64,000 bases of DNA from Streptomyces calvus (GTDB lineage Bacteria > Actinomycetota > Actinomycetes > Streptomycetales > Streptomycetaceae), in the NCBI RefSeq assembly GCF_006782915.1, contig NZ_VCNP01000054.1, positions 124,001 through 188,000 of the forward strand. The letters are read 5' to 3'. The notes under the pieces were generated by a model. The model did not search any database, was not told the origin of the DNA, and saw only the letters and a list, made by a program, of their open reading frames with translations. Positions 1 through 9,148 of the stretch are shown in pieces. Position numbers and translations under genes: made by a program. Every line of letters begins with the position of its first letter. Position 1 is the first letter of the stretch.

Positions 1-240
1 CGCAGCGCTCCCCACCCCCAGCAGGGCGAGCAGCTCTGCCAGCACCACTGCCCGGTCGCCCACGCCGCCGAGCAGTTCCCGCAACTGTGCGAGGCCGAGA
101 CGGAATTTTTCGCCGAGCTCCTCGGTACGCACGTACAGCGGCTGGCGACGATCGCGCACGGCGACGGCGTCTGCACGACGTTCATCCCCAAGATTTCCCA
201 CACCGCATCTGCAAGCACGTCCGGGAGGAACCCCGCATGA
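1..240 (+). CDS. sufR: SufR-like Fe-S sensing repressor, C-terminal part
   Basis: This is the 3' end of a gene whose start lies left of the window; about 79 codons are visible before the TGA at 238-240. The piece ends in a cysteine-rich tail with Cys at visible residues 13, 17, 30 and 58. The 17/30 pair has the C-x12-C spacing known from SufR. In that family the C-terminal cysteines hold a 4Fe-4S cluster and the protein represses the suf operon when clusters are plentiful; the N-terminal HTH is not visible here. Its stop overlaps the sufB ATG (ATGA), so it is almost certainly the first gene of the operon that it controls. The family assignment rests on the cysteine pattern and the position. 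Confidence 0.85.
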   Translation, partial: RSAPHPQQGEQLCQHHCPVAHAAEQFPQLCEAETEFFAELLGTHVQRLATIAHGDGVCTTFIPKISHTASASTSGRNPA

Positions 241-1658
241 CTCTCCCCACGGAGACTGCCCACCCCGAGCTGGAGGGTCTGGGCAAGTACGAATACGGCT
301 GGGCCGACCGTGACGACGCCGGTGCCTCCGCGCGCCGCGGCCTGAACGAGGACGTCGTCCGCGACATCTCGTCCAAGAAGGACGAGCCGGAGTGGATGAC
401 CAAGCTCCGCCTCAAGGGCCTGCGCCTGTTCGAGAAGAAGCCCATGCCGAACTGGGGCTCCGACCTCTCCGGCATCGACTTCGACAACATCAAGTACTTC
501 GTGCGCTCCACGGAGAAGCAGGCGGAGTCCTGGGAGGACCTCCCCGAGGACATCAAGAACACCTACGACAAGCTGGGCATCCCCGAGGCGGAGAAGCAGC
601 GCCTCGTCGCCGGCGTCGCCGCCCAGTACGAGTCGGAGGTCGTCTACCACCAGATCCGCGAGGACCTGGAGGAGCAGGGCGTCATCTTCCTGGACACCGA
701 CACCGCGCTGAAGGAGCACCCGGAGCTCTTCAAGGAGTACTTCGGCACCGTGATCCCGGCCGGTGACAACAAGTTCGCCGCGCTGAACACCGCCGTGTGG
801 TCCGGCGGCTCCTTCATCTACGTCCCGCCGGGCGTGCACGTCGAGATCCCGCTCCAGGCCTACTTCCGGATCAACACCGAGAACATGGGCCAGTTCGAGC
901 GAACCCTGATCATCGTCGACGAGGGTGCCTACGTGCACTACGTCGAGGGCTGCACCGCCCCGATCTACAAGAGCGACTCCCTGCACTCCGCGGTCGTCGA
1001 GATCATCGTCAAGAAGAACGCCCGCTGCCGCTACACGACCATCCAGAACTGGTCGAACAACGTCTACAACCTGGTCACCAAGCGCGCCGTCGCCTACGAG
1101 GGCGCGACCATGGAGTGGATCGACGGCAACATCGGCTCCAAGGTGACGATGAAGTACCCGGCCGTCTACCTCATGGGCGAGCACGCCAAGGGCGAGACGC
1201 TGTCCATCGCCTTCGCCGGCGAGGGCCAGCACCAGGACGCCGGCGCCAAGATGGTCCACATGGCCCCGAACACGTCGTCCAACATCGTCTCCAAGTCGGT
1301 GGCGCGCGGCGGCGGCCGCACCTCCTACCGCGGTCTCATCGAGATCGGCGAGGGCGCCCCGGGCTCCAAGTCCAACGTGCTGTGCGACGCCCTGCTCGTC
1401 GACACCATCTCCCGCTCGGACACCTACCCGTACGTGGACGTCCGCGAGGACGACGTGTCCATGGGCCACGAGGCGACCGTCTCCAAGGTCTCCGAGGACC
1501 AGCTCTTCTACCTGATGAGCCGCGGTCTGAGCGAGGACGAGGCGATGGCGATGATCGTGCGCGGCTTCGTCGAGCCGATCGCCAAGGAACTGCCGATGGA
1601 GTACGCCCTCGAACTCAACCGGCTGATCGAACTGCAGATGGAAGGCGCGGTCGGCTGA
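237..1658 (+). CDS. sufB: Fe-S cluster assembly scaffold SufB
   Basis: SufB is a 473-residue scaffold that, with SufC and SufD, assembles Fe-S clusters in the cytoplasm. The sequence is a full-length SufB, from the NYDKLGIPEAE-type N-terminal region through the beta-helix core to the C-terminal motifs SNVLCDALLVD and EATVSKVSEDQLFYLMSRG. The ATG at 237 was chosen because it overlaps the upstream regulator stop as ATGA and gives the normal family length; an in-frame extension back to 87 would run through the regulator gene in another frame. It is the first structural gene of the suf operon and is probably translationally coupled to sufR. Confidence 0.98.
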   Translation: MTLPTETAHPELEGLGKYEYGWADRDDAGASARRGLNEDVVRDISSKKDEPEWMTKLRLKGLRLFEKKPMPNWGSDLSGIDFDNIKYFVRSTEKQAESWEDLPEDIKNTYDKLGIPEAEKQRLVAGVAAQYESEVVYHQIREDLEEQGVIFLDTDTALKEHPELFKEYFGTVIPAGDNKFAALNTAVWSGGSFIYVPPGVHVEIPLQAYFRINTENMGQFERTLIIVDEGAYVHYVEGCTAPIYKSDSLHSAVVEIIVKKNARCRYTTIQNWSNNVYNLVTKRAVAYEGATMEWIDGNIGSKVTMKYPAVYLMGEHAKGETLSIAFAGEGQHQDAGAKMVHMAPNTSSNIVSKSVARGGGRTSYRGLIEIGEGAPGSKSNVLCDALLVDTISRSDTYPYVDVREDDVSMGHEATVSKVSEDQLFYLMSRGLSEDEAMAMIVRGFVEPIAKELPMEYALELNRLIELQMEGAVG

Positions 1659-1715
1659 CCCACCCCGCCGTCCGTCCAGCCCCTTACGCAAAGGAAAGCG
1701 AGCATTACGACAGCC

Positions 1716-2900
1716 ATGGCTGAGGCTCAGAACATCCCCGTGGGCTCCACCACCGCGGGCTCGATCGCGGTGGCCGCCGAGTCGACCGTCGCCACCCGCA
1801 TGAGCGCGCCCCCGTCCTTCGACGTGGCGGACTTCCCCGTCCCTCACGGCCGAGAAGAGGAATGGCGCTTCACCCCGCTGGAGCGGCTGCGCGGCCTGCA
1901 CGACGGCACCGCCACCGCCACCGGCGAGGGCGTCAAGGTCGCCGTGGAGGCGCCCGAGGGCGTCACCGTCGAGACCGTCGGACGCGACGACGCCCGGCTC
2001 GGCCGCGCCGGCACCCCGGTGGACCGCGTCGCCGCCCAGGCGTACTCCGCCTTCGAGCGGGCCTCGGTCGTGACCGTGCCGAAGGAGACCGTCCTCACCG
2101 AGCCGATCCGCATCGCGGTGCACGGCGAGGGCGGCACCGCCTACGGCCACCAGGTGATCGAACTCGGCGCCTTCGCCGAGGCCCTCGTGGTCATCGACCA
2201 CACCGGTGACGCGGTGCTCGCCGCCAACGTCGAGTACGTCCTCGGCGACGGCGCCAAGCTGACCGTCGTCTCGGTCCAGGACTGGGACGAGAAGGCGGTG
2301 CACGTCGGCCAGCACAACGCCCTCGTCGGCCGCGACGCCTCCTTCAAGTCGGTCGTCGTCACCTTCGGCGGCGACGTCGTGCGCCTCCACCCGCGCGTGC
2401 AGTACGCCGGACCCGGCGGCGAGGCCGAGCTGATCGGCCTGTACCTCACCGACGCCGGCCAGCACCAGGAGCACCGCCTCCTGGTCGACCACAACGTCCC
2501 GCACTGCAAGTCCAACGTCGTCTACAAGGGCGCCCTGCAGGGCGACAACGCGCACGCCGTGTGGATCGGTGACGTGCTCATCGAGGCCAAGGCCGAGGGC
2601 ACCGACACCTACGAGATGAACCGCAACCTGGTCCTCACCGACGGCGCCCGCGTCGACTCCGTGCCCAACCTGGAGATCGAGACCGGCGAGATCGTCGGCG
2701 CCGGCCACGCCTCGGCGACCGGCCGCTTCGACGACGAGCAGCTCTTCTACCTGATGGCCCGCGGCATCCCGGAGCACGAGGCCCGCCGCCTGGTGGTCCG
2801 CGGCTTCTTCGCCGAACTGGTCCAGCAGATCGGCGTCCCGGACGTCGAGGAGCGCCTGCTCGCCAAGATCGAGGAGGAGCTGGAGGCGGCGGTCGCATGA
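1716..2900 (+). CDS. sufD: Fe-S cluster assembly protein SufD
   Basis: SufD (394 aa) is the paralogue and partner of SufB in the SufBC2D complex. The C-terminal half repeats the SufB fold signatures, with HNVPHCKSNVVYKGAL, ASATGRFDDEQLFYLMARG and an ARRLVVRGFF stretch. The N-terminal part is the variable region, including EEWRFTPLERL, a SufD hallmark. An AAGGAAAG-type ribosome site lies about 20 bases before the ATG, which is rather far. The stop overlaps the next start as ATGA, so it is coupled to the ferredoxin gene. No anomalies are seen. Confidence 0.97.
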   Translation: MAEAQNIPVGSTTAGSIAVAAESTVATRMSAPPSFDVADFPVPHGREEEWRFTPLERLRGLHDGTATATGEGVKVAVEAPEGVTVETVGRDDARLGRAGTPVDRVAAQAYSAFERASVVTVPKETVLTEPIRIAVHGEGGTAYGHQVIELGAFAEALVVIDHTGDAVLAANVEYVLGDGAKLTVVSVQDWDEKAVHVGQHNALVGRDASFKSVVVTFGGDVVRLHPRVQYAGPGGEAELIGLYLTDAGQHQEHRLLVDHNVPHCKSNVVYKGALQGDNAHAVWIGDVLIEAKAEGTDTYEMNRNLVLTDGARVDSVPNLEIETGEIVGAGHASATGRFDDEQLFYLMARGIPEHEARRLVVRGFFAELVQQIGVPDVEERLLAKIEEELEAAVA

Positions 2901-3214
2901 CCTTCCGACGCGCCTGCGGGCTGAGCGAGCTGGAGGAGGACACCCCGAAGCGGGTGGAACTCGACGGCACGCCGGTCTCCCTCGTGCAGACCGGGGGCGA
3001 GGTGTTCGCGATCCACGACATCTGCTCGCACGCGAACGTCTCCCTCTCGGAGGGCGAGGTGGACGACTGCCACATCGAGTGCTGGCTGCACGGCTCGCGT
3101 TTCGACCTCCGTTCCGGCAAGCCCGACGCCCTTCCGGCGACGCGCCCCGTCCCCGTATACCCCGTAAAGATCGAAGGGGACGACGTGCTCGTCTCCGTCA
3201 CCCAGGAGTCCTGA
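2897..3214 (+). CDS. Rieske-type ferredoxin of the suf operon
   Basis: This is a 105-residue cytoplasmic Rieske [2Fe-2S] ferredoxin of the bifunctional non-heme type. The cluster ligands are visible as C43-S-H45 and C62-x2-H65 (CSHANV and CWLHG). There is no signal peptide or membrane segment. It sits between sufD and sufC, overlapping the sufD stop by four bases and ending 7 bp before sufC, so it is part of the suf operon. Its exact role in Suf is not established; electron supply to cluster assembly is an inference from position. This gene placement is common in actinobacterial suf operons. Confidence 0.93.
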   Translation: MTFRRACGLSELEEDTPKRVELDGTPVSLVQTGGEVFAIHDICSHANVSLSEGEVDDCHIECWLHGSRFDLRSGKPDALPATRPVPVYPVKIEGDDVLVSVTQES

Positions 3215-3221
3215 GGCACCC

Positions 3222-3986
<765 letters not shown>

Positions 3987-4074
3987 GCGACGCACGCGAG
4001 GCCACCGGCCCGCAGATGCCCTGCGACCCGCAGGTGCGCCTCGCGGGCGGAGCAGCGAAGGAAAGGGGCGAGGC

Positions 4075-5331
4075 GTGACACAGCTGCCGGGCCTCCTCGA
4101 CACCGAGGCGATCCGCAAGGACTTCCCCATCCTGGACCGCCAGGTCCACGACGGCCAGAAGCTCGTGTACCTGGACAACGCGGCGACCTCCCAGAAGCCC
4201 CGCCAGGTGCTGGACGCGCTCAGCGAGTACTACGAGCGCTACAACGCCAACGTCCACCGTGGCGTGCACGTCCTCGCCGAGGAGGCCACGGCACTGTACG
4301 AGGGCGCGCGCGACAAGGTCGCGGAGTTCGTCAACGCGCCCTCGCGCGACGAGGTGATCTTCACCAAGAACGCCTCCGAGTCGCTGAACCTCGTGGCCAA
4401 CATGCTCGGCTGGGCCGACGAGCCCTACCGGGTGGACCACGAGACCGAGATCGTCATCACGGAGATGGAGCACCACTCCAACATCGTGCCGTGGCAGCTG
4501 CTCGCGCAGCGCACGGGCGCGAAGCTGAAGTGGTTCGGCCTCACCGACGACGGCCGCCTCGACCTGTCCAACATCGACGAGGTCATCACGGAGAAGACGA
4601 AGATCGTCTCCTTCGTGCTGGTGTCGAACATCCTGGGCACGCTCAACCCGGTCGAGGCGATCGTGCGCCGCGCCCAGGAGGTCGGCGCCCTGGTGTGCGT
4701 CGACGCCTCCCAGGCCGCGCCGCACATGCCGCTGGACGTGCAGGCCCTCCAGGCCGACTTCGTCGCCTTCACCGGCCACAAGATGTGCGGCCCGACCGGC
4801 ATCGGCGTGCTCTGGGGCCGCCAGGAACTCCTGGAGGACCTGCCTCCGTTCCTCGGCGGCGGCGAGATGATCGAGACCGTGTCGATGAGTTCGTCGACGT
4901 ACGCGCCGGCCCCGCACAAGTTCGAGGCGGGCACCCCGCCGATCGCCCAGGCGGTCGGTCTCGGCGCGGCCATCGACTACCTGTCGGCCATCGGCATGGA
5001 CAAGATCCTCGCCCATGAGCACGCCATCACCGAGTACGCGGTCAAGCGCCTGACCGAGGTCCCGGACCTGCGCATCATCGGTCCCGCCACGGCCGAGGAC
5101 CGCGGTGCCGCGATCTCGTTCACCCTGGGCGACATCCACCCGCACGACGTGGGGCAGGTCCTGGACGAACAGGGCATCGCCGTCCGGGTCGGCCACCACT
5201 GCGCACGGCCGGTCTGCCTGCGGTACGGAATTCCTGCGACCACGCGAGCGTCGTTCTATCTGTACTCCACGCCGGCCGAGATCGACGCACTGGTCGACGG
5301 CCTGGAGCACGTACGGAACTTCTTCGGATGA
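4075..5331 (+). CDS. sufS: Cysteine desulfurase SufS
   Basis: SufS (418 aa) is a group II PLP-dependent cysteine desulfurase that takes sulfur from cysteine for cluster assembly. The PLP lysine is K236 in FTGHKMCGPTG, and the catalytic cysteine is C376 in RVGHHCARPVC. The GTG at 4075 was preferred because it follows a GGAAAGGGG ribosome site and gives the usual length; the frame is open upstream to 3970, inside sufC, but that extension is Arg-rich and unlike the family. The gap of 88 bp after sufC holds a short hairpin but no obvious terminator. SufU, the sulfur acceptor, follows directly. Confidence 0.97.
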   Translation: MTQLPGLLDTEAIRKDFPILDRQVHDGQKLVYLDNAATSQKPRQVLDALSEYYERYNANVHRGVHVLAEEATALYEGARDKVAEFVNAPSRDEVIFTKNASESLNLVANMLGWADEPYRVDHETEIVITEMEHHSNIVPWQLLAQRTGAKLKWFGLTDDGRLDLSNIDEVITEKTKIVSFVLVSNILGTLNPVEAIVRRAQEVGALVCVDASQAAPHMPLDVQALQADFVAFTGHKMCGPTGIGVLWGRQELLEDLPPFLGGGEMIETVSMSSSTYAPAPHKFEAGTPPIAQAVGLGAAIDYLSAIGMDKILAHEHAITEYAVKRLTEVPDLRIIGPATAEDRGAAISFTLGDIHPHDVGQVLDEQGIAVRVGHHCARPVCLRYGIPATTRASFYLYSTPAEIDALVDGLEHVRNFFG

Positions 5332-5342
5332 GGGGCTGAGGC

Positions 5343-5807
5343 GTGAAGCTGGACTCCATGTACCAGGACGTCATCCTGGACCACTACAAGAACCCGCACG
5401 GGCGGGGTCTGCGGGATGGCGACGCCGAGGTGCACCACGTCAACCCGACGTGCGGTGACGAGATCACGCTGCGCGTGAAGTACGACGGCACGACGATCAG
5501 CGACGTCAGCTACGAGGGGCAGGGCTGCTCCATCAGCCAGGCCTCCGCCTCCGTGCTGAACGAGCTGCTGGTCGGCAAGGACCTCGCCCAGGCGCAGCGG
5601 ATCCAGGCGACCTTCCTGGAACTGATGCAGTCCAAGGGGAAGATCGAGCCCGACGACGCGATGGAGGAGGTGCTGGAGGACGCGGTCGCGTTCGCCGGCG
5701 TCTCCAAGTACCCCGCCCGGGTCAAGTGCGCCCTCCTCAGCTGGATGGCGTGGAAGGACGCGACGGCCCAGGCGCTGGGCGCCGACGCCGAAAGGACAAC
5801 GGCATGA
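5343..5807 (+). CDS. sufU: Fe-S assembly sulfur-transfer protein SufU
   Basis: SufU (154 aa) is an IscU-like protein that in Gram-positive bacteria takes persulfide from SufS by a zinc-ligand swap rather than acting as a scaffold. The three conserved cysteines are C37 (NPTCGDE), C62 (GQGCSISQAS) and C129 (RVKCALLSW), and D39 completes the zinc site. The insertion between the second and third cysteines is typical of SufU. It starts with GTG 11 bp after sufS and its stop overlaps the next ATG. Confidence 0.96.
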   Translation: MKLDSMYQDVILDHYKNPHGRGLRDGDAEVHHVNPTCGDEITLRVKYDGTTISDVSYEGQGCSISQASASVLNELLVGKDLAQAQRIQATFLELMQSKGKIEPDDAMEEVLEDAVAFAGVSKYPARVKCALLSWMAWKDATAQALGADAERTTA

Positions 5808-6136
5808 GCGAGACCCTGGAGATGAAGCCGGCCTCGGAGGAGGAACTCCGCGAGGCCCTGATGGACGTCGTCGACCCCGAGCTGGGCATCGACGTCGTCA
5901 ACCTCGGCCTCATCTACGGCATCCACATCGACGACTCCAACGTGGCGACCGTCGACATGACCCTGACGTCGGCGGCCTGCCCGCTCACCGACGTCATCGA
6001 GGACCAGGCCAAGTCCGCCACGGACGGCCTGGTCAGCGAGCTGCGCATCAACTGGGTCTGGATGCCGCCGTGGGGCCCCGACAAGATCACCGACGACGGC
6101 CGGGAACAGCTCCGGGCGCTGGGCTTCAACGTCTGA
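5804..6136 (+). CDS. SufT/MIP18-family (DUF59) Fe-S maturation protein
   Basis: This is a 110-residue cytoplasmic DUF59 protein, related to SufT, PaaD and MIP18, implicated in Fe-S protein maturation. The family signature is clear: DVVDPELGIDVVNLGLIYGI at the N-terminus and LTSAACPLTDVIEDQ with the conserved cysteine in the middle. The ATG at 5804 overlaps the sufU stop as ATGA and gives the normal length. It is the last gene of the suf operon, as a strong hairpin follows at 6161-6189. Confidence 0.93.
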   Translation: MSETLEMKPASEEELREALMDVVDPELGIDVVNLGLIYGIHIDDSNVATVDMTLTSAACPLTDVIEDQAKSATDGLVSELRINWVWMPPWGPDKITDDGREQLRALGFNV

Positions 6137-6160
6137 GCAACCTCCGCGCGGTTTCCCGCA

Positions 6161-6189
6161 GTGGCCCCCGGCAGTCCGCCGGGGGCCAC
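6161..6189 (+). terminator. Terminator of the suf operon
   Basis: A perfect 11-bp stem (GTGGCCCCCGG at 6161-6171 with its complement at 6179-6189) closes a 7-nt loop and is followed by TTCGCGTTCC. It lies 25 bp after the last suf gene and before the SMR gene. It has no U-tract, as is normal in Streptomyces. Confidence 0.85.
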
Positions 6190-6224
6190 TTCGCGTTCCG
6201 GGCCCCGTCGTTACGATCACCGGC

Positions 6225-6545
6225 ATGGGGTACGCACTGCTCGCCGCAGCCATCGCAGCCGAAGTCGTCGGGACCACCGCCATGAAGTACAGCGAGGGGT
6301 TCACCCGGCTGTGGCCCTCGCTCGTCACCGCCGTCGGGTACCTGGTGGCCTTCGCGCTGCTCGCGCAGACCCTGAAGTCCCTGTCCGTCGGCACCGCGTA
6401 CGCCCTCTGGTCCGGGGCCGGGACGGCCGTCATCGCGGCGATCGGGGTCGTGTTCCTCGGTGAAGGGCTGACCCTCGCCAAGGCCGCCGGCATCGGGCTG
6501 ATCATCGCCGGTGTGGTGGTGCTGAACCTGGGCGGGGCGCACTGA
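6225..6545 (+). CDS. Small multidrug resistance (SMR) family transporter
   Basis: This is a 106-residue inner-membrane protein with four hydrophobic helices, the size and layout of EmrE-type SMR proton antiporters. The essential glutamate is E13 in helix 1 (AAAIAAEVVGTTAMK), and the conserved AYALWSGAGT motif is in helix 3. It is single, with no partner subunit beside it, so it may act as a homodimer. Substrates (quaternary cations, guanidinium or others) cannot be read from the sequence. It stands alone between a terminator and dapD. Confidence 0.92.
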   Translation: MGYALLAAAIAAEVVGTTAMKYSEGFTRLWPSLVTAVGYLVAFALLAQTLKSLSVGTAYALWSGAGTAVIAAIGVVFLGEGLTLAKAAGIGLIIAGVVVLNLGGAH

Positions 6546-6636
6546 CGGACCGCACCGGCCGCGGCCCGCGACCGCACCCTGAGATGCGGCCCCGACCGGT
6601 TCGCGTCCGTGCCCACCGGGCGGTTAGGTTGCCCTC

Positions 6637-7626
6637 ATGACCGACACGACTGCTCACAGCACCACCGGCGCAGTGGCCGCCGGCCTCGCCACCGTCGCCG
6701 CCGACGGCACCGTCCTCGACACCTGGTTCCCCGCCCCCGAGCTGGTCCCGGACCCCGGCCCGTCCGGCACCGAGCGGCTCTCCGCCGAGCAGGCCGCGGA
6801 ACTGCTGGGCGGCGGCGCCACCGCCGCGGTCGGGCCGGACGCCCGCCGGGGTGTCGAGGTCGTCGCGGTCCGTACGGTCATCTCCTCGCTGGACGAGAAG
6901 CCGATCGACGCGCACGACGTCTACCTGCGCCTGCACCTGCTCTCGCACCGTCTGGTCCGGCCGCACGGCCAGAACCTCGACGGCATCTTCGCCTTCCTCG
7001 CCAACGTCGCCTGGACCTCGCTCGGCCCGGTCGCCGTGGACGACCTCGAGAAGGTGCGCCTCAACGCCCGCGCCGAGGGCCTGCACCTGGCCGTGACGTC
7101 CGTCGACAAGTTCCCGCGCATGACGGACTACGTCGCCCCGAAGGGTGTGCGCATCGCCGACGCGGACCGGGTGCGGCTCGGTGCGCACCTCGCCGAGGGC
7201 ACCACCGTCATGCACGAGGGCTTCGTCAACTTCAACGCCGGCACGCTCGGCACGTCGATGGTCGAGGGCCGCATCTCCGCCGGTGTGGTGATCGGCGACG
7301 GCTCGGACATCGGCGGCGGCGCCTCCACCATGGGCACCCTGTCCGGCGGCGGCAACGTGCGCATCAGCATCGGCGAGCGATGCCTCATCGGCGCCGAGGC
7401 GGGTGTCGGCATCGCCCTCGGTGACGAGTGCGTGGTCGAGGCCGGCCTGTACGTCACCGCGGGCACCCGCGTCACCATGCCCGACGGCCAGATCGTCAAG
7501 GCCCGTGAGCTGTCCGGTGCCTCCAACATCCTCTTCCGCCGCAACTCGGTGACCGGCACGGTCGAGGCCCGCCCGAACAACGCGGTCTGGGGCGGCCTCA
7601 ACGAGGTCCTGCACAGCCACAACTGA
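6637..7626 (+). CDS. dapD: Tetrahydrodipicolinate N-succinyltransferase DapD
   Basis: DapD (329 aa) transfers succinyl from succinyl-CoA to tetrahydrodipicolinate in lysine and diaminopimelate synthesis. The C-terminal half is a left-handed beta-helix built of hexapeptide repeats (for example GVVIGDGSDIGGGASTMGTL), with the actinobacterial-type motif GERCLIGAEAGVGIALGDE. The long N-terminal domain is the actinobacterial form of the enzyme. No other dap gene is adjacent on this strand; a DapA homologue follows on the other strand about 480 bp away. Confidence 0.95.
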   Translation: MTDTTAHSTTGAVAAGLATVAADGTVLDTWFPAPELVPDPGPSGTERLSAEQAAELLGGGATAAVGPDARRGVEVVAVRTVISSLDEKPIDAHDVYLRLHLLSHRLVRPHGQNLDGIFAFLANVAWTSLGPVAVDDLEKVRLNARAEGLHLAVTSVDKFPRMTDYVAPKGVRIADADRVRLGAHLAEGTTVMHEGFVNFNAGTLGTSMVEGRISAGVVIGDGSDIGGGASTMGTLSGGGNVRISIGERCLIGAEAGVGIALGDECVVEAGLYVTAGTRVTMPDGQIVKARELSGASNILFRRNSVTGTVEARPNNAVWGGLNEVLHSHN

Positions 7627-7638
7627 TCCGATCGTCAC

Positions 7639-7660
7639 ACCCGTATGCTCACGTACGGGT
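7639..7660 (+). terminator. Weak hairpin after dapD
   Basis: ACCCGTA (7639-7645) and TACGGGT (7654-7660) form a 7-bp stem with an 8-nt loop, 13 bp after the dapD stop. It is short and less GC-rich than other terminators here, so it may be only a partial terminator. Confidence 0.45.
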
Positions 7661-7702
7661 TACTCCCCGTGACTTCGAGGTCGTTTTGGCAGATGAACGG
7701 GT

Positions 7703-7715
7703 GGACACAGTGTCC
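7703..7715. promoter_or_regulatory. Perfect 13-bp palindrome, candidate operator
   Basis: GGACAC-A-GTGTCC is a perfect odd palindrome 45 bp before the start of a small secreted-protein gene. It could be a repressor site in the promoter of that gene; no cognate regulator is encoded next to it. Confidence 0.4.
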
Positions 7716-7759
7716 GATCAGACGCCGGGACGACAGACGTACAGGAATGGGGACGGGCG

Positions 7760-7999
7760 ATGACGAACAAGTGGATGTGGGGCGTACTGCGCTACGCGGT
7801 CGGAGTGATGGGTGTGGTGGCCGTGCTGATGCTGTGCGGGACCCTCGCCGGGTCCGCACACGCCGACGAGACCAACACCGCGTCCCACAACGGTCACCGG
7901 TTCGGGCTGCTCAACGCCAACGTGGGGCAGATCGACGACCCGGCGGAGGACGTGCTGGAGCACTTCCTGCTGTTCGGTGACGGATACGTCTGGGACTGA
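7760..7999 (+). CDS. Small exported protein, unknown function
   Basis: This is a 79-residue protein with a clear Sec signal: a K-W-M-W-G-V-L-R start, a hydrophobic core VGVMGVVAVLMLCGTLAGSA and a likely cleavage after AHA. The mature part is only about 43 residues and acidic, ending in DGYVWD, with a core GHRFGLLNANVGQID. It lacks the chaplin or rodlin repeats and has no cysteine after the predicted cleavage site. A ribosome site (GGGGACGG) precedes the ATG. I recognise this as a type of short secreted protein common in Streptomyces, but I know no function. It is followed by a bidirectional hairpin. Confidence 0.8.
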   Translation: MTNKWMWGVLRYAVGVMGVVAVLMLCGTLAGSAHADETNTASHNGHRFGLLNANVGQIDDPAEDVLEHFLLFGDGYVWD

Positions 8000-8014
8000 C
8001 GCACGCTTCGCCTC

Positions 8015-8065
8015 GGCGGGCCGGACGCGCCGTGTGGTCGCACACGACGGCGCCTCCGGCCCGCC
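8015..8065. terminator. Bidirectional terminator between convergent genes
   Basis: GGCGGGCCGG at 8015-8024 pairs with CCGGCCCGCC at 8056-8065, and the interior continues pairing imperfectly around a GTCG loop. It lies between the small exported protein and the convergent dapA-like gene, so it can end both transcripts. Confidence 0.8.
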
Positions 8066-8103
8066 GTCGTGTGCGGGACGCTCGCCGGGGCCGTGCGGCC
8101 GTG

Positions 8104-9015
8104 TCAGGCGGACAGGTGCGCGTAGGCCGCGGTGAGGCTCTCCGTCGTCTCCGGGCCTGCTGGCCGCAGGGGCGGGCGGACCGGGCCGGCGGGGAGGGAC
8201 TGGGCGGTCAGGAGGGCCTTGGCGGTGACGGTGCCGGGCAGGCCGCCCGCCATCATCGCCTCGATCAGCGGCGTGGCCCGCTGCTGGAGGCGCGCGGCAC
8301 GGGTCGTCTCGCCCGCGTCGAAGGCGTCCAGGACGGCACGGATGTGGGCCGGCGCCACGTTGGCGACCGTGCTGACGCAGCCGGCGCCGCCGACGGCGTA
8401 CAGGGCCAGGTTGTGCTCGTCGCAGCCCGCGTAGTAGGCGAGGCCGGTGCGGGCGAGGACCTTCTGGGCGGCGAGGAAGTCGTACGAGCAGTCCTTCACC
8501 GCCACGATCCGGGGGTGGCCGGCGAGGCGGAGCAGGGTGTCGGGCTCGATGCGGACGCCGGTGCGGGCGGGGATGTCGTAGACCATCACGGGCAGGCCGG
8601 TGGCGTCCGCGACGGTGCGGAAGTGCTCCTCGACCGCGTCCTGCGGGGGTCGGCTGTAGTAGGGGGCGACGACCAGCAGGCCGTCGGCGCCGGCCTGCTC
8701 GGCCTCGCGGGCCAGTTCGGCGGTGTGGCGGGTGTCGGGGGTGCCGACGCCGGCGACGACCGCGGCGCGGCTGCCGACGGCCTGGCGCACCGCCGCGACC
8801 AGGGCGGACTTCTCCGCGTCGGTGGTGGTGGGGGACTCGCCGGTGGTGCCGGACAGGACCAGGCCGTCGCAGCCCCGGGTGACCAGGTGGTCGGCCAGTT
8901 CCTGGGCGCCGTCGAGGTCCAGCGCGCCGGTCGCGGTGAACGGAGTGATCATCGCGCACAGCGTGCGGCCGAAGGGCGGGGGCGGGGGCGCGGATGCGGT
9001 GGTGGGGTCGGTCAT
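8104..9015 (-). CDS. dapA: 4-Hydroxy-tetrahydrodipicolinate synthase (DapA family)
   Basis: This is a TIM-barrel aldolase of the DapA/NAL superfamily, 303 aa from the ATG at 9015. Family residues are present: TTGES at 57-61, the catalytic tyrosine in YDIPARTG (Y146) and the Schiff-base lysine K174 in VAVKDCSYD. R151 in IPARTG is the carboxylate-binding arginine expected of true DapA enzymes, which supports condensation of pyruvate with aspartate semialdehyde. The frame extends to a GTG at 9051; neither start has a good ribosome site. Streptomyces often has several paralogues, so this may be a secondary DapA. A TATCGATA palindrome lies upstream. Confidence 0.85.
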   Translation of the reverse strand: MTDPTTASAPPPPPFGRTLCAMITPFTATGALDLDGAQELADHLVTRGCDGLVLSGTTGESPTTTDAEKSALVAAVRQAVGSRAAVVAGVGTPDTRHTAELAREAEQAGADGLLVVAPYYSRPPQDAVEEHFRTVADATGLPVMVYDIPARTGVRIEPDTLLRLAGHPRIVAVKDCSYDFLAAQKVLARTGLAYYAGCDEHNLALYAVGGAGCVSTVANVAPAHIRAVLDAFDAGETTRAARLQQRATPLIEAMMAGGLPGTVTAKALLTAQSLPAGPVRPPLRPAGPETTESLTAAYAHLSA

Positions 9016-9148
9016 GGGGGTAGTGTCGGACGCCTGGTTGTGAAGTTCCACTTATATGTTCTGTTCGGTATCGATAAGCGTTGCTTTATGGATAGGGGCA
9101 GTGGCGGACGGGTACCCGGTCGGCCCGACCGAGAGGAGGCGGAACATC

